Counted from the stretch's first letter, positions 52,312-62,342 are shown. The stretch: DNA of 64,000 bases from Henriciella sp. (GCA_002733705.1 NVWP01000002.1:18341-82340); one strand, 5' to 3'. Made by a program: numbers and translations. Notes: generated by a model from the sequence alone, not told the origin.

Positions 52312-54033
52312 GTGGAGTACGCCAAATCGACGCCGCCCCCACGCCGCACCCCTGAGGAGGATGCGGAGCTCTGGTCCCGTCTGGCAGGCATCAGCGGCGA
52401 GGACGCCGCCGCCAGCCCTGTGCACCGTCTGAAAATTGCCGGCGCGACCCCCTCGGGGTTCTCCTTCTATCCCGACCCCATTGCCCCGCCCGACACGATG
52501 CGCGGGGAGAGCCTGATGAAGGATATCTGGCGCATCGGGGCCGACAAGATCGAGATGAATGAGGGCCTGCCGCCCTGGACCGCGCCGCTGCCGTCCCGCC
52601 ATTTTGCCGACCGGGTTCATCGCTTCGACTGGCTGGCCGACGTGTTCGCGCAGGGCGAGGAGGGCGCGGAGAGAGCCTGCTACCTTGTCGATGACTGGAT
52701 TGCGAATTTCGGCCGGTTCAACGGATTCGCCTGGCGGGTCGGCTGTACGGCGGACCGGCTCTGGAACTGGATGGTGTGCGGCGGAAAGCTGTTCACACTG
52801 GGCGAGCAGGCCGAGATCGACCAGCGGCTGGAATCGCTCGCGCGCCAGCTTCGCCATGTCGAGACGCTGCAGAATGACTGCGCCGACTTCATCGCCCGCT
52901 GGCGGATCGCCTGTGTCATGCTGCTGGACACGCTCTGCCTGCGCGATGGCGAAGGATATGAAGAGGCGCTGGAGCATCTGGAGAATGAGTGCACCGCGCA
53001 GATCATGCCGGATGGCGGGCATGTCACCCGGGCACCAGCGCGCGGACTGCGGGCCATGCTGGACCTTTGCATCCTGGCCGATGCGGTGGAGACATCCGGC
53101 CGCGAGGTGCCGGGTTTTGTGCGCAAGTGGATCGACCGGCTGGGCGGCATGGTCGCCTTTTTCCGCAGCGGGGATGGCGCCCTGCCGCCCTTCAATGATG
53201 GCGATGAAAGCCTGCCGCAGATTGTCGATGCGGCGCTGGCGCGGATGCAGAGCCGCCCGCGCGGTTTCATGGTTGCGCCGAAATCGGGCTTCCACAAGGT
53301 TGTGAAGGGGACGGCCTGTCTCATTCTCGATGCGGGCGAGGCCCCCGAACAGCCCTTTGGCGACGGCGCGCATGCCGGTGCGCTGAGCTTTGAGTTCCAG
53401 GACGGCGAATCGCGTCTGGTGACGGACTGCGGGTTCAGCCCGGAAGCCGATATCGACTGGCGCGCGGCAGTGCGGCGCACAGGCGCACACTCAACGCTGG
53501 TTCTGGCGGGCGAGGACTCAGCGCCTTTCAGGCGCAATGAGGAAACGGGGCTCACCTATCCTGAAGGCCCGGAAGGCATTTTTGCCAAGCGGCTGGAAGA
53601 GAATGACGAAATCTGGCTGGATTCCCAGCATGGCGGCTACAAACGCCTGCATGGCCTGCTCCACAGGCGCCGCCTGTTCATGTCGTCCGACGGCCTGCGC
53701 CTGACCGGGGAGGACTCGCTCGCCCGGCCCGTTTCGCAGGGGGCGATCAAGGCAGAGAAGCCGATTCCCTTCGCCGTCCGGTTTCATCTTCATCCGACCG
53801 TGCGCGCGACAATGCAGGACCATTTCATCCAGCTGCAGACAGAATGCGGCGACATCTGGCGGTTCAAGACAAGCCATATGGGTGCCAAGCTGGAAAAAAC
53901 CGTGTATCTTGGGCGCGGTGTGGTTGAAAAAAGCAAGCAGATCGTTCTTAGCGGTAAGGCGGACCTCGATAGTGACGGGTCTGCGCCGCCGAACTGCCTG
54001 CGATGGGCTTTCTTGAAGGAAACTGACGCGTGA
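52312..54033 (+). CDS. Heparinase II/III family protein
   Basis: A 573-residue protein with an (alpha/alpha) toroid N-terminal half (about 80-330, including HRFDWLADVFAQ and DDWIANFGRFNGFAWRVG) and a C-terminal beta-sandwich (HSTLVLAGEDSAPF, FHLHPTVRA) of the heparinase II/III type. In alphaproteobacteria this family lies between rsmB/rpe and purH; its substrate is unproven and it may act on an exopolysaccharide. GTG 52312 avoids a 50-base overlap with rpe of rare-codon sequence; ATG 52234 is possible. Coupled to the CapD-like gene by GTGA. Confidence 0.8.
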   Translation: MEYAKSTPPPRRTPEEDAELWSRLAGISGEDAAASPVHRLKIAGATPSGFSFYPDPIAPPDTMRGESLMKDIWRIGADKIEMNEGLPPWTAPLPSRHFADRVHRFDWLADVFAQGEEGAERACYLVDDWIANFGRFNGFAWRVGCTADRLWNWMVCGGKLFTLGEQAEIDQRLESLARQLRHVETLQNDCADFIARWRIACVMLLDTLCLRDGEGYEEALEHLENECTAQIMPDGGHVTRAPARGLRAMLDLCILADAVETSGREVPGFVRKWIDRLGGMVAFFRSGDGALPPFNDGDESLPQIVDAALARMQSRPRGFMVAPKSGFHKVVKGTACLILDAGEAPEQPFGDGAHAGALSFEFQDGESRLVTDCGFSPEADIDWRAAVRRTGAHSTLVLAGEDSAPFRRNEETGLTYPEGPEGIFAKRLEENDEIWLDSQHGGYKRLHGLLHRRRLFMSSDGLRLTGEDSLARPVSQGAIKAEKPIPFAVRFHLHPTVRATMQDHFIQLQTECGDIWRFKTSHMGAKLEKTVYLGRGVVEKSKQIVLSGKADLDSDGSAPPNCLRWAFLKETDA

Positions 54034-55910
54034 CGCCTCGTGATGAAGCCCGCCGTGCGATGGCGATTACGCTCGGTTTCGACACCGCGGCGGCCGGTCT
54101 CGCCATGGTGTTCGGGCTGACCGTCCGGTGGCTGATGACGGACGGGGCGCCGCTGGATGCCTTCTATACGGCGATTGTGGCAAGCGCCATGTTTGCCGGG
54201 GCGGCCTTCCTTTCCTTCTATTCGCTTGGGGTGCACAGACAGGTCTGGCGCCATTCCGGCTGGAGCGATGCGGTCAGGATCCTGCAGGCCGCCGGTCTTG
54301 CGACGCTCATTTTCCTGCCAGCGCTTTTCCTCTGGAACAGGCTGGTCGGTATTCCGCGCTCGGCCATCGCCACGGCCGTGATCGTCTGGCTGGCCGTGAT
54401 CTTTGCCGGGCGCATGGTCGCGCTGGCTCGCTCGACCCAGCGCCCGCTGCAGATCTTCTTTGCCCGCGCGCGCCCAGACGCGCCGATGGTGCTGCTGATT
54501 GCGCAGCCGGAAGAGGCCGCGCGCATTGTCTCCGCCATGGGCAAGGATGGCGAAGGGCCGAAGGTGCGTATTCTGGGGCTGCTGGAGCCGGAAGGTGCGC
54601 AGTTTGGCCGCAAGGTTCGCGGTATTCCGGTGATGGGCGGACTGGAAGACCTCGGCAAGGTGCTGGACCTGCTGGCGCTTCGCTATGAGAAGACGCCGCT
54701 TGTGGCGGTCGCCGGCATTGCCCGTGAACGCCACAATATGACGACGATCCTGGAAGCGGCGGCAAGCCGCAAGACAGAGGTCATGACGCTCACCGCCGCC
54801 AATGATGACGGCGCGGCGATGCTGCCCGTGCGCCCGGCCGACCTTCTGCGCCGCCGCGAACGTGTGCTGGACCCGGCGCCGGTTATCAATCTGCTGGAGG
54901 ATACGCGCGTCTTCGTCACGGGCGGCGGCGGCACGATCGGCTCGGAACTCGCGCGCCAGTGCGCGGGCATGAATCCGCATTCGCTGACGCTGTTCGATTC
55001 GTCCGAATACAATCTCTATGAGGCTGATCTTGCCCTGCGCGAGCAGTTTCCCAACCTCGCCATCCATTCCGAGCTTGGCGATGTGCGCGACGAGGCGCGG
55101 GTCAAGCGCGCCATTGAGCAGGCCCAGCCCGACATCATCATCCACGCGGCCGCGCTGAAGCACGTGCCGCTGATGGAGCATAATGTCTGTGAAGCGATCC
55201 TGACCAATGTCGGTGGGGCGCTGATCACCGCACGCGCCGCGCAGCTGTCGGATGCACAGAAATTCGTCTTCGTGTCGACGGACAAGGCGGTTCACCCTGA
55301 CAATGTGATGGGCGCGACCAAGCGGCTTGCCGAGCTGACCGTCGCGCGGCAGGCCCGGGCCTCGAATTTCTCGGTCTCCATGGTTCGGTTCGGCAATGTG
55401 CTTGGTTCTTCAGGCTCCGTGGTGCCGCTTTTCGAGCGCCAGATCGCCAAGGGTGGCCCGGTCACGCTGACCCATCCGGAGGTGACGCGCTATTTCATGA
55501 CGCTGGAGGAAGCCTCCGCGCTTGTGCTGCAGTCAGCGACGCATAATGGCTCTCCCGGCAGTGCCTCGCTCTATGTGCTCGACATGGGTGAACCGGTGCT
55601 GATCAAGGCACTGGCCGAGGCGATGATCCGGCTGAAGGGGCTGGTGCCGGGGCGCGATATCGAGATCCGCACGACGGGGCTGCGGCCCGGTGAGAAGATG
55701 CATGAGAAGCTCACCTATAATCATGAGAAGGTGCATTCCATCGGCATTGAAGGGATCTACAAGGTCGCCTCCGAGCAGATCGTGGCCAATGATTTCGATG
55801 AGAAGCTGGATCAGCTGCTGGATCATGCCCGCCATCGCCGCCGCGAGGAGGCCATCAACCTGCTGTCGGAGCTGGTGCCGGAATACAGGCCGCGCCGGGC
55901 GGCAGAGTAA
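54030..55910 (+). CDS. CapD/WbpM-like nucleotide-sugar epimerase/dehydratase
   Basis: A 626-residue inner-membrane enzyme. Four helices in residues 15-130 anchor it; a Rossmann-like segment follows (about 150-290), then a large extended-SDR domain with cofactor loop VTGGGGTIGSELARQ near residue 296, FVSTDKAVHP, MGATK (the Met-x3-Lys catalytic variant of this family) and GLRPGEKMHEKL. It should make a 4-keto-6-deoxy sugar for surface polysaccharide. GTG start overlaps the heparinase stop. Confidence 0.9.
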   Translation: MTPRDEARRAMAITLGFDTAAAGLAMVFGLTVRWLMTDGAPLDAFYTAIVASAMFAGAAFLSFYSLGVHRQVWRHSGWSDAVRILQAAGLATLIFLPALFLWNRLVGIPRSAIATAVIVWLAVIFAGRMVALARSTQRPLQIFFARARPDAPMVLLIAQPEEAARIVSAMGKDGEGPKVRILGLLEPEGAQFGRKVRGIPVMGGLEDLGKVLDLLALRYEKTPLVAVAGIARERHNMTTILEAAASRKTEVMTLTAANDDGAAMLPVRPADLLRRRERVLDPAPVINLLEDTRVFVTGGGGTIGSELARQCAGMNPHSLTLFDSSEYNLYEADLALREQFPNLAIHSELGDVRDEARVKRAIEQAQPDIIIHAAALKHVPLMEHNVCEAILTNVGGALITARAAQLSDAQKFVFVSTDKAVHPDNVMGATKRLAELTVARQARASNFSVSMVRFGNVLGSSGSVVPLFERQIAKGGPVTLTHPEVTRYFMTLEEASALVLQSATHNGSPGSASLYVLDMGEPVLIKALAEAMIRLKGLVPGRDIEIRTTGLRPGEKMHEKLTYNHEKVHSIGIEGIYKVASEQIVANDFDEKLDQLLDHARHRRREEAINLLSELVPEYRPRRAAE

Positions 55911-55925
55911 ACTCCCAGCGGTGAG

Positions 55926-55953
55926 TTGACCTTGCGGGGAAGAGTGTTACCCA
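55926..55953 (+). promoter_or_regulatory. Possible purH promoter
   Basis: TTGACCT at 55926-55932 and GTTACCCA at 55946-55953 with a 13-base spacer, a partial match to the Caulobacter housekeeping pattern, 42 bases before the purH ATG. Confidence 0.33.
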
Positions 55954-55994
55954 CAGCCGCAATGTCCCCAGCAGAATGAAAGTCGCAAGATCGG

Positions 55995-57581
55995 ATGACT
56001 GAGCGTTTCAAGGTTCGCCGTGCCCTGATTTCAGTTTCGGACAAGGACGGCCTTGTCGAACACGGTCAGAGACTGGCCTCTCACGGCGTCGAACTTGTCT
56101 CTACTGGCGGGACGGCGCGGACCCTCAAGGAGGCCGGCCTCGACGTGATCGATGTAGCCGACCTGACCGGTTTCCCCGAAATGATGGATGGGCGCGTGAA
56201 GACGCTGCATCCGGCGGTCCATGGCGGGCTTCTTTACCGGCGCGATCTTGAGAGTCACCGCAAGGATGCCGAGCGCCACAAGATCAGCGCCATCGATCTT
56301 GTCTATATCAATCTCTATCCATTCGAGGCGGCGGTTGCCTCGGGTTCGGATTTTGAGACCTGTGTCGAGAATATCGATATTGGCGGGCCGGCCATGCTGC
56401 GCGCGGCGGCCAAGAATGGCCAGTCGGTCGCGGTCTGCACCGATGCCGGCGATGTCGCCGCCGCATTGGCTGAGATGGACGAGCAGGACGGTGAGGTGAG
56501 CATTGCGCTCAGCCGGCGCCTTGCGGCCAAGACCTATGCGCGCACCGCAGCCTATGATGCGGCGATTTCCGGCTGGTATGCCGAGCAGCTGCAGGACACC
56601 GTGCCCGACTGGGCCGGGTTTGGCGGACAGCTGGCGCAGAGCCTTCGCTATGGCGAAAACCCGCACCAGTCGGCGGCCTTCTATACGACGGGGGCCAAAC
56701 GGCCTGGCGTCGCGACGGCGCGTCAGGTGCAGGGCAAGGAGCTGTCCTACAACAATATCAACGACACCGATGCGGCCTTCGAGCTGATCGGGGAGCTGGG
56801 TGACGAGCGCCCCGCCGTTGCGATCATCAAACATGCCAATCCGTGCGGCGTCGCGACGGACGACTCGCTGGTCGAGGCCTATCGCAAGGCGCTGGAATGC
56901 GATTCCACCTCGGCCTTTGGCGGGATCGTCGCGCTCAACCGGCTGCTCGATGAGGAGACGGCCACGGAGATCGCGAAAATCTTCACTGAAGTCGTCATTG
57001 CGCCGGGCGCCGACCAGGGTGCGCTGTCGGTGTTCGAGAAGAAAAAGAACCTCCGGCTTCTCCTGACCGATGGTATTCCCGATCCCGAAGCACGCGGGCG
57101 CGTCGTCAAGACGGTCGCCGGCGGCCTGCTGGTGCAGGACCGCGACTTTGGCCGGGTGACGCGCGATGATCTTCGCGTCGTCACGGAAAAGGCACCCAGT
57201 GAGAGCGAGCTCGACGACATGCTGTTTGCCTGGCGTGTGGCCAAGCATGTGAAGTCCAACACCATCGTCTATGTGAAGGATGGCGCGACGGTCGGGATTG
57301 GCGCGGGTCAGATGAGCCGGATCGATTCGGCCCGTATCGCCGCGCGCAAGGCGGTCGATGCTGCGGACGCGGCGGGTTGGGACGCGCCGAAGACGCGCGG
57401 CTGTGTCGCCGCGTCGGACGCCTTCTTCCCCTTTGCCGATGGCTTGCTGCAGGCAGCCGAGGCGGGCGCGACGGCGGTGATCCAGCCGGGCGGCTCCATC
57501 CGCGATGATGAAGTCATCGAGGCGGCCAATGAGGCGGGGCTTGCCATGGTCTTCACCGGTATGCGCCATTTCCGTCACTAG
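55995..57581 (+). CDS. purH: Bifunctional AICAR transformylase / IMP cyclohydrolase
   Basis: A 528-residue enzyme for the last two purine steps. The N-terminal cyclohydrolase domain (about 1-200) has [13 protein letters not shown] and [15 protein letters not shown]; the transformylase domain has [25 protein letters not shown] and the C-terminal [24 protein letters not shown]. Full length and intact. It uses 10-formyl-THF, the same substrate PurU hydrolyses. Confidence 0.97.
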   Translation: MTERFKVRRALISVSDKDGLVEHGQRLASHGVELVSTGGTARTLKEAGLDVIDVADLTGFPEMMDGRVKTLHPAVHGGLLYRRDLESHRKDAERHKISAIDLVYINLYPFEAAVASGSDFETCVENIDIGGPAMLRAAAKNGQSVAVCTDAGDVAAALAEMDEQDGEVSIALSRRLAAKTYARTAAYDAAISGWYAEQLQDTVPDWAGFGGQLAQSLRYGENPHQSAAFYTTGAKRPGVATARQVQGKELSYNNINDTDAAFELIGELGDERPAVAIIKHANPCGVATDDSLVEAYRKALECDSTSAFGGIVALNRLLDEETATEIAKIFTEVVIAPGADQGALSVFEKKKNLRLLLTDGIPDPEARGRVVKTVAGGLLVQDRDFGRVTRDDLRVVTEKAPSESELDDMLFAWRVAKHVKSNTIVYVKDGATVGIGAGQMSRIDSARIAARKAVDAADAAGWDAPKTRGCVAASDAFFPFADGLLQAAEAGATAVIQPGGSIRDDEVIEAANEAGLAMVFTGMRHFRH

Positions 57582-57584
57582 GCG

Positions 57585-58028
57585 ATGAGCGCGGCGGTCT
57601 CCCCCTTCGACGAGCTGAACCAGCACTGGCTGGCGGTGCGCATCTATTATGAGGACACCGATTTCACCGGTATGGTCTATCATGCCAATTATCTGCGTTT
57701 CTTTGAGCGCGGGCGGTCCGAGTTCCTGCGCGATGCGGGCGTGTCGCACCAGTCGCTCCTGTCGCGCCCGGACCCGGCGGCCTTTACGCTGACCAATGTG
57801 AATGTCGACTATAAGCGCGCGGCGAGGATCGACGACCAGTTGCAGATCCGCTCGCGCTATACCGGCACCAAGGGGGTACGGGTCCTGTTCGAACAGACCG
57901 CCCTTCGCGGCGAGGAGATCATCGCCGAGGCGGTGGTCACGGCGGTGATGATCCATGCCGACGGCCGCCCGCGCCGGCCCATTCCGGACGTGGTCGAGCA
58001 ACTCAGGCCATATATATTTCCCGGCTAG
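57585..58028 (+). CDS. ybgC: Tol-Pal-associated acyl-CoA thioesterase YbgC
   Basis: A 147-residue hotdog-fold thioesterase. YYEDTDFTGMVYHANYLRFFE carries the catalytic Asp of the 4-hydroxybenzoyl-CoA thioesterase group. It lies 3 bases after purH and opens the Tol-Pal cluster, with tolQ 184 bases further on. The 184-base gap holds no gene or obvious terminator. Confidence 0.92.
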   Translation: MSAAVSPFDELNQHWLAVRIYYEDTDFTGMVYHANYLRFFERGRSEFLRDAGVSHQSLLSRPDPAAFTLTNVNVDYKRAARIDDQLQIRSRYTGTKGVRVLFEQTALRGEEIIAEAVVTAVMIHADGRPRRPIPDVVEQLRPYIFPG

Positions 58029-58212
58029 GGAGCGGGCAGGCGCCCCTTCGGTCTGATTATTCGCCGTGCAGTCGCCAATCTGCTGCGAACATAATCGCCA
58101 GCGTCAAGTTTCCGCCTGATTTCCGTAAGATAGGGGGGATGCTTTACGAACCCGCGCGGTCCGCCAAAGGCTAGCGCAATGGCTGCCATCAGCCGAGACA
58201 AAGAGGAATTTC

Positions 58213-58920
58213 ATGGAAAGCGAAGCTGCCGCTCCTATCGTGTCCGAAGGCGGATTCTCCCTTTTCGGCCTGCTTATGGATGCCGATATTGTCGTCAAGC
58301 TGGTGCTGATCATCCTGTTGATCGCCAGCCTCTGGTCCTGGGCCGTGATCATCGAGAAATCCTTCACGGTGTCGCGGGCACGCAAGCGTGCCAAGGCTTT
58401 CGAGGACGCGTTCTGGTCCGGCCGGGCCGACGATCTGGACCGCCGCGGCGCCGCGTCCGGCAGCGATGCGGCCTCGCGGATCTATGCCTCTATCACGCGC
58501 GAGTGGACCGATGCGCGCCGCGCGCCGGAGTCCGAGGGTCACATGATGATGATCGACCGGGCCGAACGCTCGCTGCGGGCCGGGGTCGACCGCGAGGTCG
58601 GGCGCGTCAGCAACGGCCTTGGCGTGCTGGCGACGATCGGTTCTGCCTCTCCCTTTATCGGCCTCTTCGGTACGGTCTGGGGCATCATGAACGCCTTCCT
58701 CAACATCGCCGAGAAGCAGGATACCAGCCTTACCAACGTGGCCGGCCCGATTGCCGAAGCGCTGTTCGCGACCGGGCTTGGCCTCGTTGCGGCCATTCCG
58801 GCGGTCATCTTCTACAACAAGTTCACGGGCGATATTAACCGGCTGGCCGACCAGCTCGACACGTTCAGCCAGGACCTTCTGGTGCGCCTGTCGCGCCGCG
58901 CTTCGGATCTGGGGGCCTAG
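58213..58920 (+). CDS. tolQ: Tol-Pal system proton channel TolQ
   Basis: A 235-residue inner-membrane protein of the MotA/TolQ/ExbB family with three helices (about 22-45, 140-160 and 178-200). Features are IGSASPFIGLFGTVWGIMNAF and GPIAEALFATGLGLVAAIPAV. With TolR it uses the proton motive force to energise TolA. AGAGGAA precedes the ATG. TolR starts 3 bases after the stop. Confidence 0.96.
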   Translation: MESEAAAPIVSEGGFSLFGLLMDADIVVKLVLIILLIASLWSWAVIIEKSFTVSRARKRAKAFEDAFWSGRADDLDRRGAASGSDAASRIYASITREWTDARRAPESEGHMMMIDRAERSLRAGVDREVGRVSNGLGVLATIGSASPFIGLFGTVWGIMNAFLNIAEKQDTSLTNVAGPIAEALFATGLGLVAAIPAVIFYNKFTGDINRLADQLDTFSQDLLVRLSRRASDLGA

Positions 58921-58923
58921 GTC

Positions 58924-59373
58924 ATGGCTGGCGGATTTGCTTCAGGCACACCAGGACGCGGACGGGGCCGCCGGTCCATGGCGGCGGAGATCAACGTTAC
59001 GCCGCTGGTCGACGTCATGCTGGTGCTGCTTATCGTCTTCATGATTACCGCGCCGCTGCTGACGACGGGTGTGGAGGTCTCGCTGCCCAAGGCGTCGGCG
59101 GAAAATCTGCGCGCGCCGCAGACCCAGCCGCTGTCTGTGTCGCTGAACAGTAATGGCGACATCTTCATCCAGGAGACAGAGATCCAGCCCGATGAGCTGG
59201 TCTCCACCCTCTATGCGATTGCCGGCGAAGGCTATGAGGAGCGCATTTTCCTGCGCGCAGATGAAGGCGTGAATTATGGCCAGGTCATGGGGGTCATGAC
59301 CCGCATGCAGCGCGCCGGATTCCGCAATATCGCGCTGGTCACCGATCCACAGGCCGAGGAGAGCGCCCGGTAA
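58924..59373 (+). CDS. tolR: Tol-Pal system protein TolR
   Basis: A 149-residue protein with one helix (about 28-46) containing the essential Asp30 in INVTPLVDVMLVLLIVFMI, followed by a periplasmic domain (VSLNSNGDIFIQETEI). It pairs with TolQ. Its stop overlaps the tolA start by one base (TAATG). Confidence 0.95.
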   Translation: MAGGFASGTPGRGRGRRSMAAEINVTPLVDVMLVLLIVFMITAPLLTTGVEVSLPKASAENLRAPQTQPLSVSLNSNGDIFIQETEIQPDELVSTLYAIAGEGYEERIFLRADEGVNYGQVMGVMTRMQRAGFRNIALVTDPQAEESAR

Positions 59374-60272
59374 TGATCCGCGGTCTTCCCGCATCCATCC
59401 TGTTGCACGCAGCCGTCATTGGCGCAGGCTATATCGTATGGCCCTATGTCGGCACGACTGAGACGGAAGAGGAATTTGTGCTGGTGCCGGTCGAGTTGGT
59501 CGAGGTCGGCGAGATGACCAATGTCGCGCCTGTCGTCGAGCCCGAAGAGCCCGAGCCGGTGGAAGAAGAGCCAGAGCCTGAACCCGAACCGGAGCCTGAA
59601 GAAGAGGATGTCCCGGTCGAGGAAGTGCCAGACGAGCGCGATATTCCGGTCGATGATGTGGAGACCTCCCAGGAGGCGCCCGCGCCTGAAGCTGAAGATG
59701 ACATCCTGCCAAATTTCGAGGCTGAACCCGACGAGGAAGAGGAAGCCCCGCCTGAAGAGCCGGAGGAGGAGCGTCCCGCGACGCCAAATCCGCAGCGCAA
59801 GTCCAGCGCGCTGGACGACCTGCTCAATTCAGCCGAATCCACCTTCCAGAGCGAGCGCGAGACCCGGCGCGAGACCCGCCCGCCGCCGCGCGAGCCGGAG
59901 CCTAAACGCGAGGAAGCGCCCGCGCCGCAGGAGCGCCGGTCTGGGGCAGGCGAACGCACGGCCAACACTGTGCGGATCGAGCAGTTGCTCTACAATCAGA
60001 TCTATCCGTGCTGGGATGGGGTCAGCGACCAGCCCGAACCAGAACGGCTCAATGTCAGCATGCGGGCGCGCCTGGATGCCGAGGGCAATGTGATCGACCT
60101 CGATCTCGTCCGGCCCTCACGCGCGCCGATTGGCGACCGCTCCATGCAGCTTGCCATCGAGCGGGCCCAGCGCGCGGTCCAGAAGTGTCAGCCTTACAGG
60201 CTTCCAAGGGATGATTACGATCTCTGGAAGGAAGCCACTATCAATCTCGGCCCGGCTTTTACGGGCAACTAG
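59373..60272 (+). CDS. tolA: Tol-Pal system protein TolA, acidic-linker type
   Basis: A 299-residue envelope-spanning protein. One N-terminal helix (about 6-24) is followed by an unusual Glu/Pro-rich segment (about 45-155) and a more basic Arg/Glu segment to about 195. The C-terminal TonB/TolA-like domain (about 200-299) has two Cys (YPCWDG and KCQPY) in place of the usual disulfide. The Lys/Ala-rich domain II of enterobacterial TolA is absent. Confidence 0.88.
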   Translation: MIRGLPASILLHAAVIGAGYIVWPYVGTTETEEEFVLVPVELVEVGEMTNVAPVVEPEEPEPVEEEPEPEPEPEPEEEDVPVEEVPDERDIPVDDVETSQEAPAPEAEDDILPNFEAEPDEEEEAPPEEPEEERPATPNPQRKSSALDDLLNSAESTFQSERETRRETRPPPREPEPKREEAPAPQERRSGAGERTANTVRIEQLLYNQIYPCWDGVSDQPEPERLNVSMRARLDAEGNVIDLDLVRPSRAPIGDRSMQLAIERAQRAVQKCQPYRLPRDDYDLWKEATINLGPAFTGN

Positions 60273-60297
60273 ACGTCAGGAAAGGGCGATAAGCCAG

Positions 60298-61656
60298 ATG
60301 ATCAGATCAATTGCCGCCTATTTGTTTGCCGCCTTCATCGCGGTCATACCGGCCGCCACGGCGCAGGTGACCGTGAACATCTCCGAAGGCACGCTGAAGC
60401 CGACACCGATCGCGATTCCGGTCTTCGAGGCAGAAGGTGCCGACCGCCAGCTCGCCACGGATATCACATCGGTGGTGCAGAACGATCTGCTCTCGACAGG
60501 GCTTTTCTCCATCACGCCGGAAAGCGCCTATATCCAGCGTGACCTTTCCATCGATAGCCAGCCGCGTTTCGCAGACTGGAAAATCATCCAGACCGACGCG
60601 CTGGTCGTGGGTGAGGTGGACCGCGTGACGATTGAGGGGGTGGAGTTCATCCGCGCCTCGGTGCGTCTCTGGGATGTCTATGGCGAGGAAGTCATGCGCC
60701 TTGAGGGACAGGCCGGGCGGCGCTTTACCGCCAAGCCGGAAGACTGGCGGCGCATCGCGCACAAGATTGCTGACACGATCTATTCGCGCCTGACCGGTGA
60801 AGACCCGTATTTCGACTCGCGTATCGTCTATGTCGCCGAGACCGGGCCGAAGGATGACCGTACCAAACGCCTCGCCATCATGGATTCTGACGGTGCCAAT
60901 GTGAAATATCTCACCTCGGGCACGTTCACGGTTCTCACGCCGCGCTTCTCGCCGTCGAACCAGCAGATCACCTATATGTCGTTCGAGAATAACCGCCCGC
61001 GCGTCTATCTGTTCGACATCCAGAGCGGGCGTCAGGAAGTGCTTGGCAATTTCCAGAACATGACCTTCGCGCCGCGTTTCTCGCGCGATGGCCAGTCGGT
61101 CCTGCTGACACAGGCGGCGAACGGCAATTCCGACATCTATCTGCGTGATCTCGTCACACAGAATACGCGCCGTCTGACCGATCACCCGGCGATCGACACC
61201 TCCCCGTCCATGTCGCCGGACGGCCGCCAGATCGTATTCAACTCCGACCGTGGCGGCAGCCCGCAGCTCTATATCATGAATACGGACGGTTCACCGCTGA
61301 CCTGCCCATCAGGCGGACGCGACACGGCCTGCCGCATCACGTTCGGGTCGGGCCGCTATTCCACACCGGTCTGGAGCCCGCGCGGCGACCTGATCGCCTT
61401 CACGAAACAGTCTCGCGGCAAGTTCTCCATCGGCGTGATCGGCACCGACGGCGAAGGTGAGCGCGTGCTGACAGAATCCTATCTGGATGAAGGGCCGGAA
61501 TGGTCGCCGAACGGGCGCGTCATCACCTTCTTCCGCGAGCGCGCGCCGGGCGCAGGCCCGCAGCTCTGGTCGGTCGACCTGACAGGACGCAATCTGCGCC
61601 AGATTCCGACGCCGACACAGGCTTCCGACCCGGCCTGGTCGCCGCTTCTGAACTAA
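60298..61656 (+). CDS. tolB: Tol-Pal system beta-propeller protein TolB
   Basis: A 452-residue periplasmic protein with a signal peptide ending AATA before Gln23. An N-terminal alpha/beta domain (about 25-165) and a six-bladed propeller with repeated SPDG/SDR motifs (about 190-430) are evident. It links Pal and TolA. ATG 60298 is preferred; longer in-frame starts are inside tolA. Confidence 0.95.
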   Translation: MIRSIAAYLFAAFIAVIPAATAQVTVNISEGTLKPTPIAIPVFEAEGADRQLATDITSVVQNDLLSTGLFSITPESAYIQRDLSIDSQPRFADWKIIQTDALVVGEVDRVTIEGVEFIRASVRLWDVYGEEVMRLEGQAGRRFTAKPEDWRRIAHKIADTIYSRLTGEDPYFDSRIVYVAETGPKDDRTKRLAIMDSDGANVKYLTSGTFTVLTPRFSPSNQQITYMSFENNRPRVYLFDIQSGRQEVLGNFQNMTFAPRFSRDGQSVLLTQAANGNSDIYLRDLVTQNTRRLTDHPAIDTSPSMSPDGRQIVFNSDRGGSPQLYIMNTDGSPLTCPSGGRDTACRITFGSGRYSTPVWSPRGDLIAFTKQSRGKFSIGVIGTDGEGERVLTESYLDEGPEWSPNGRVITFFRERAPGAGPQLWSVDLTGRNLRQIPTPTQASDPAWSPLLN

Positions 61657-61784
61657 AAGTGTGCGGGCGAGCCCAAAAACACCGCCAATACGCCGAATAT
61701 ATTTCGGGGAACCAATCGTCAGCCACGAAGTTGACAAAATCGAGCAATAAGGGTCGCGCCAACGACCTTACGAAGGAGTAACCA

Positions 61785-62342
61785 ATGCGTCGTCTTGTTA
61801 TCAGCACTGCATCTATTGCCCTGGTTCTGGGAGCGGCCGCCTGTGCGTCCAAGCCTGATCCAGTCGACAATTCGGCGTCACAGGTTTCCGATACGGATTC
61901 CGCTCCGACCGGCCCGGTCAACGAATCCGACATCGAACAGCCGAGCCGCGTGATCGATTCCGGCCCGACCGCCGGTTCGCTCGAAGACTTCAAGGTCAAT
62001 GTCGGCGACCGCGTCTATTTCGATCTCGACCAGTACCGCCTCGATGGCGACGACCAGTCGGTCCTCCAGCGTCAGGCCGCCTGGCTTCAGCAGTATCCGA
62101 ACGTCCGTATCCTCGTCGCCGGTAATGCCGACGAGCGCGGCACGCGCGAATACAACCTCGCCCTCGGTGAGCGCCGCGCCTCTGTCGTTCGCGACTATCT
62201 GGTGAACCTTGGCGTTTCCCCTTCGCGCATCGACACGGTCTCCTACGGCAAGGAGCGCCCGATCGCGGCTGAGTCGAATGAGGCTGCCTGGGCGATGAAC
62301 CGCAACGCCTTCACCCAGATCATGGGTGGCCCCAGCAGCTAG
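61785..62342 (+). CDS. pal: Peptidoglycan-associated lipoprotein Pal
   Basis: A 185-residue lipoprotein (Cys20 after GAAA) with an acidic linker and an OmpA-like domain: VYFDLDQYRL, NADERGTREYNLALGERRA, VSYGKERP. It binds peptidoglycan through the Asp and Arg of NADERGTREYN. AAGGAG precedes the ATG. A strong terminator follows. Confidence 0.96.
   Translation: MRRLVISTASIALVLGAAACASKPDPVDNSASQVSDTDSAPTGPVNESDIEQPSRVIDSGPTAGSLEDFKVNVGDRVYFDLDQYRLDGDDQSVLQRQAAWLQQYPNVRILVAGNADERGTREYNLALGERRASVVRDYLVNLGVSPSRIDTVSYGKERPIAAESNEAAWAMNRNAFTQIMGGPSS

Noticed and set aside
53790-55295. A 501-codon minus-strand frame across the heparinase/CapD-like junction
   Set aside because: Shadow frame, low-complexity Arg/His/Gln translation.
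56031-58001. A 656-codon minus-strand frame spanning purH and ybgC
   Set aside because: Antisense shadow that crosses a boundary between two certain genes.
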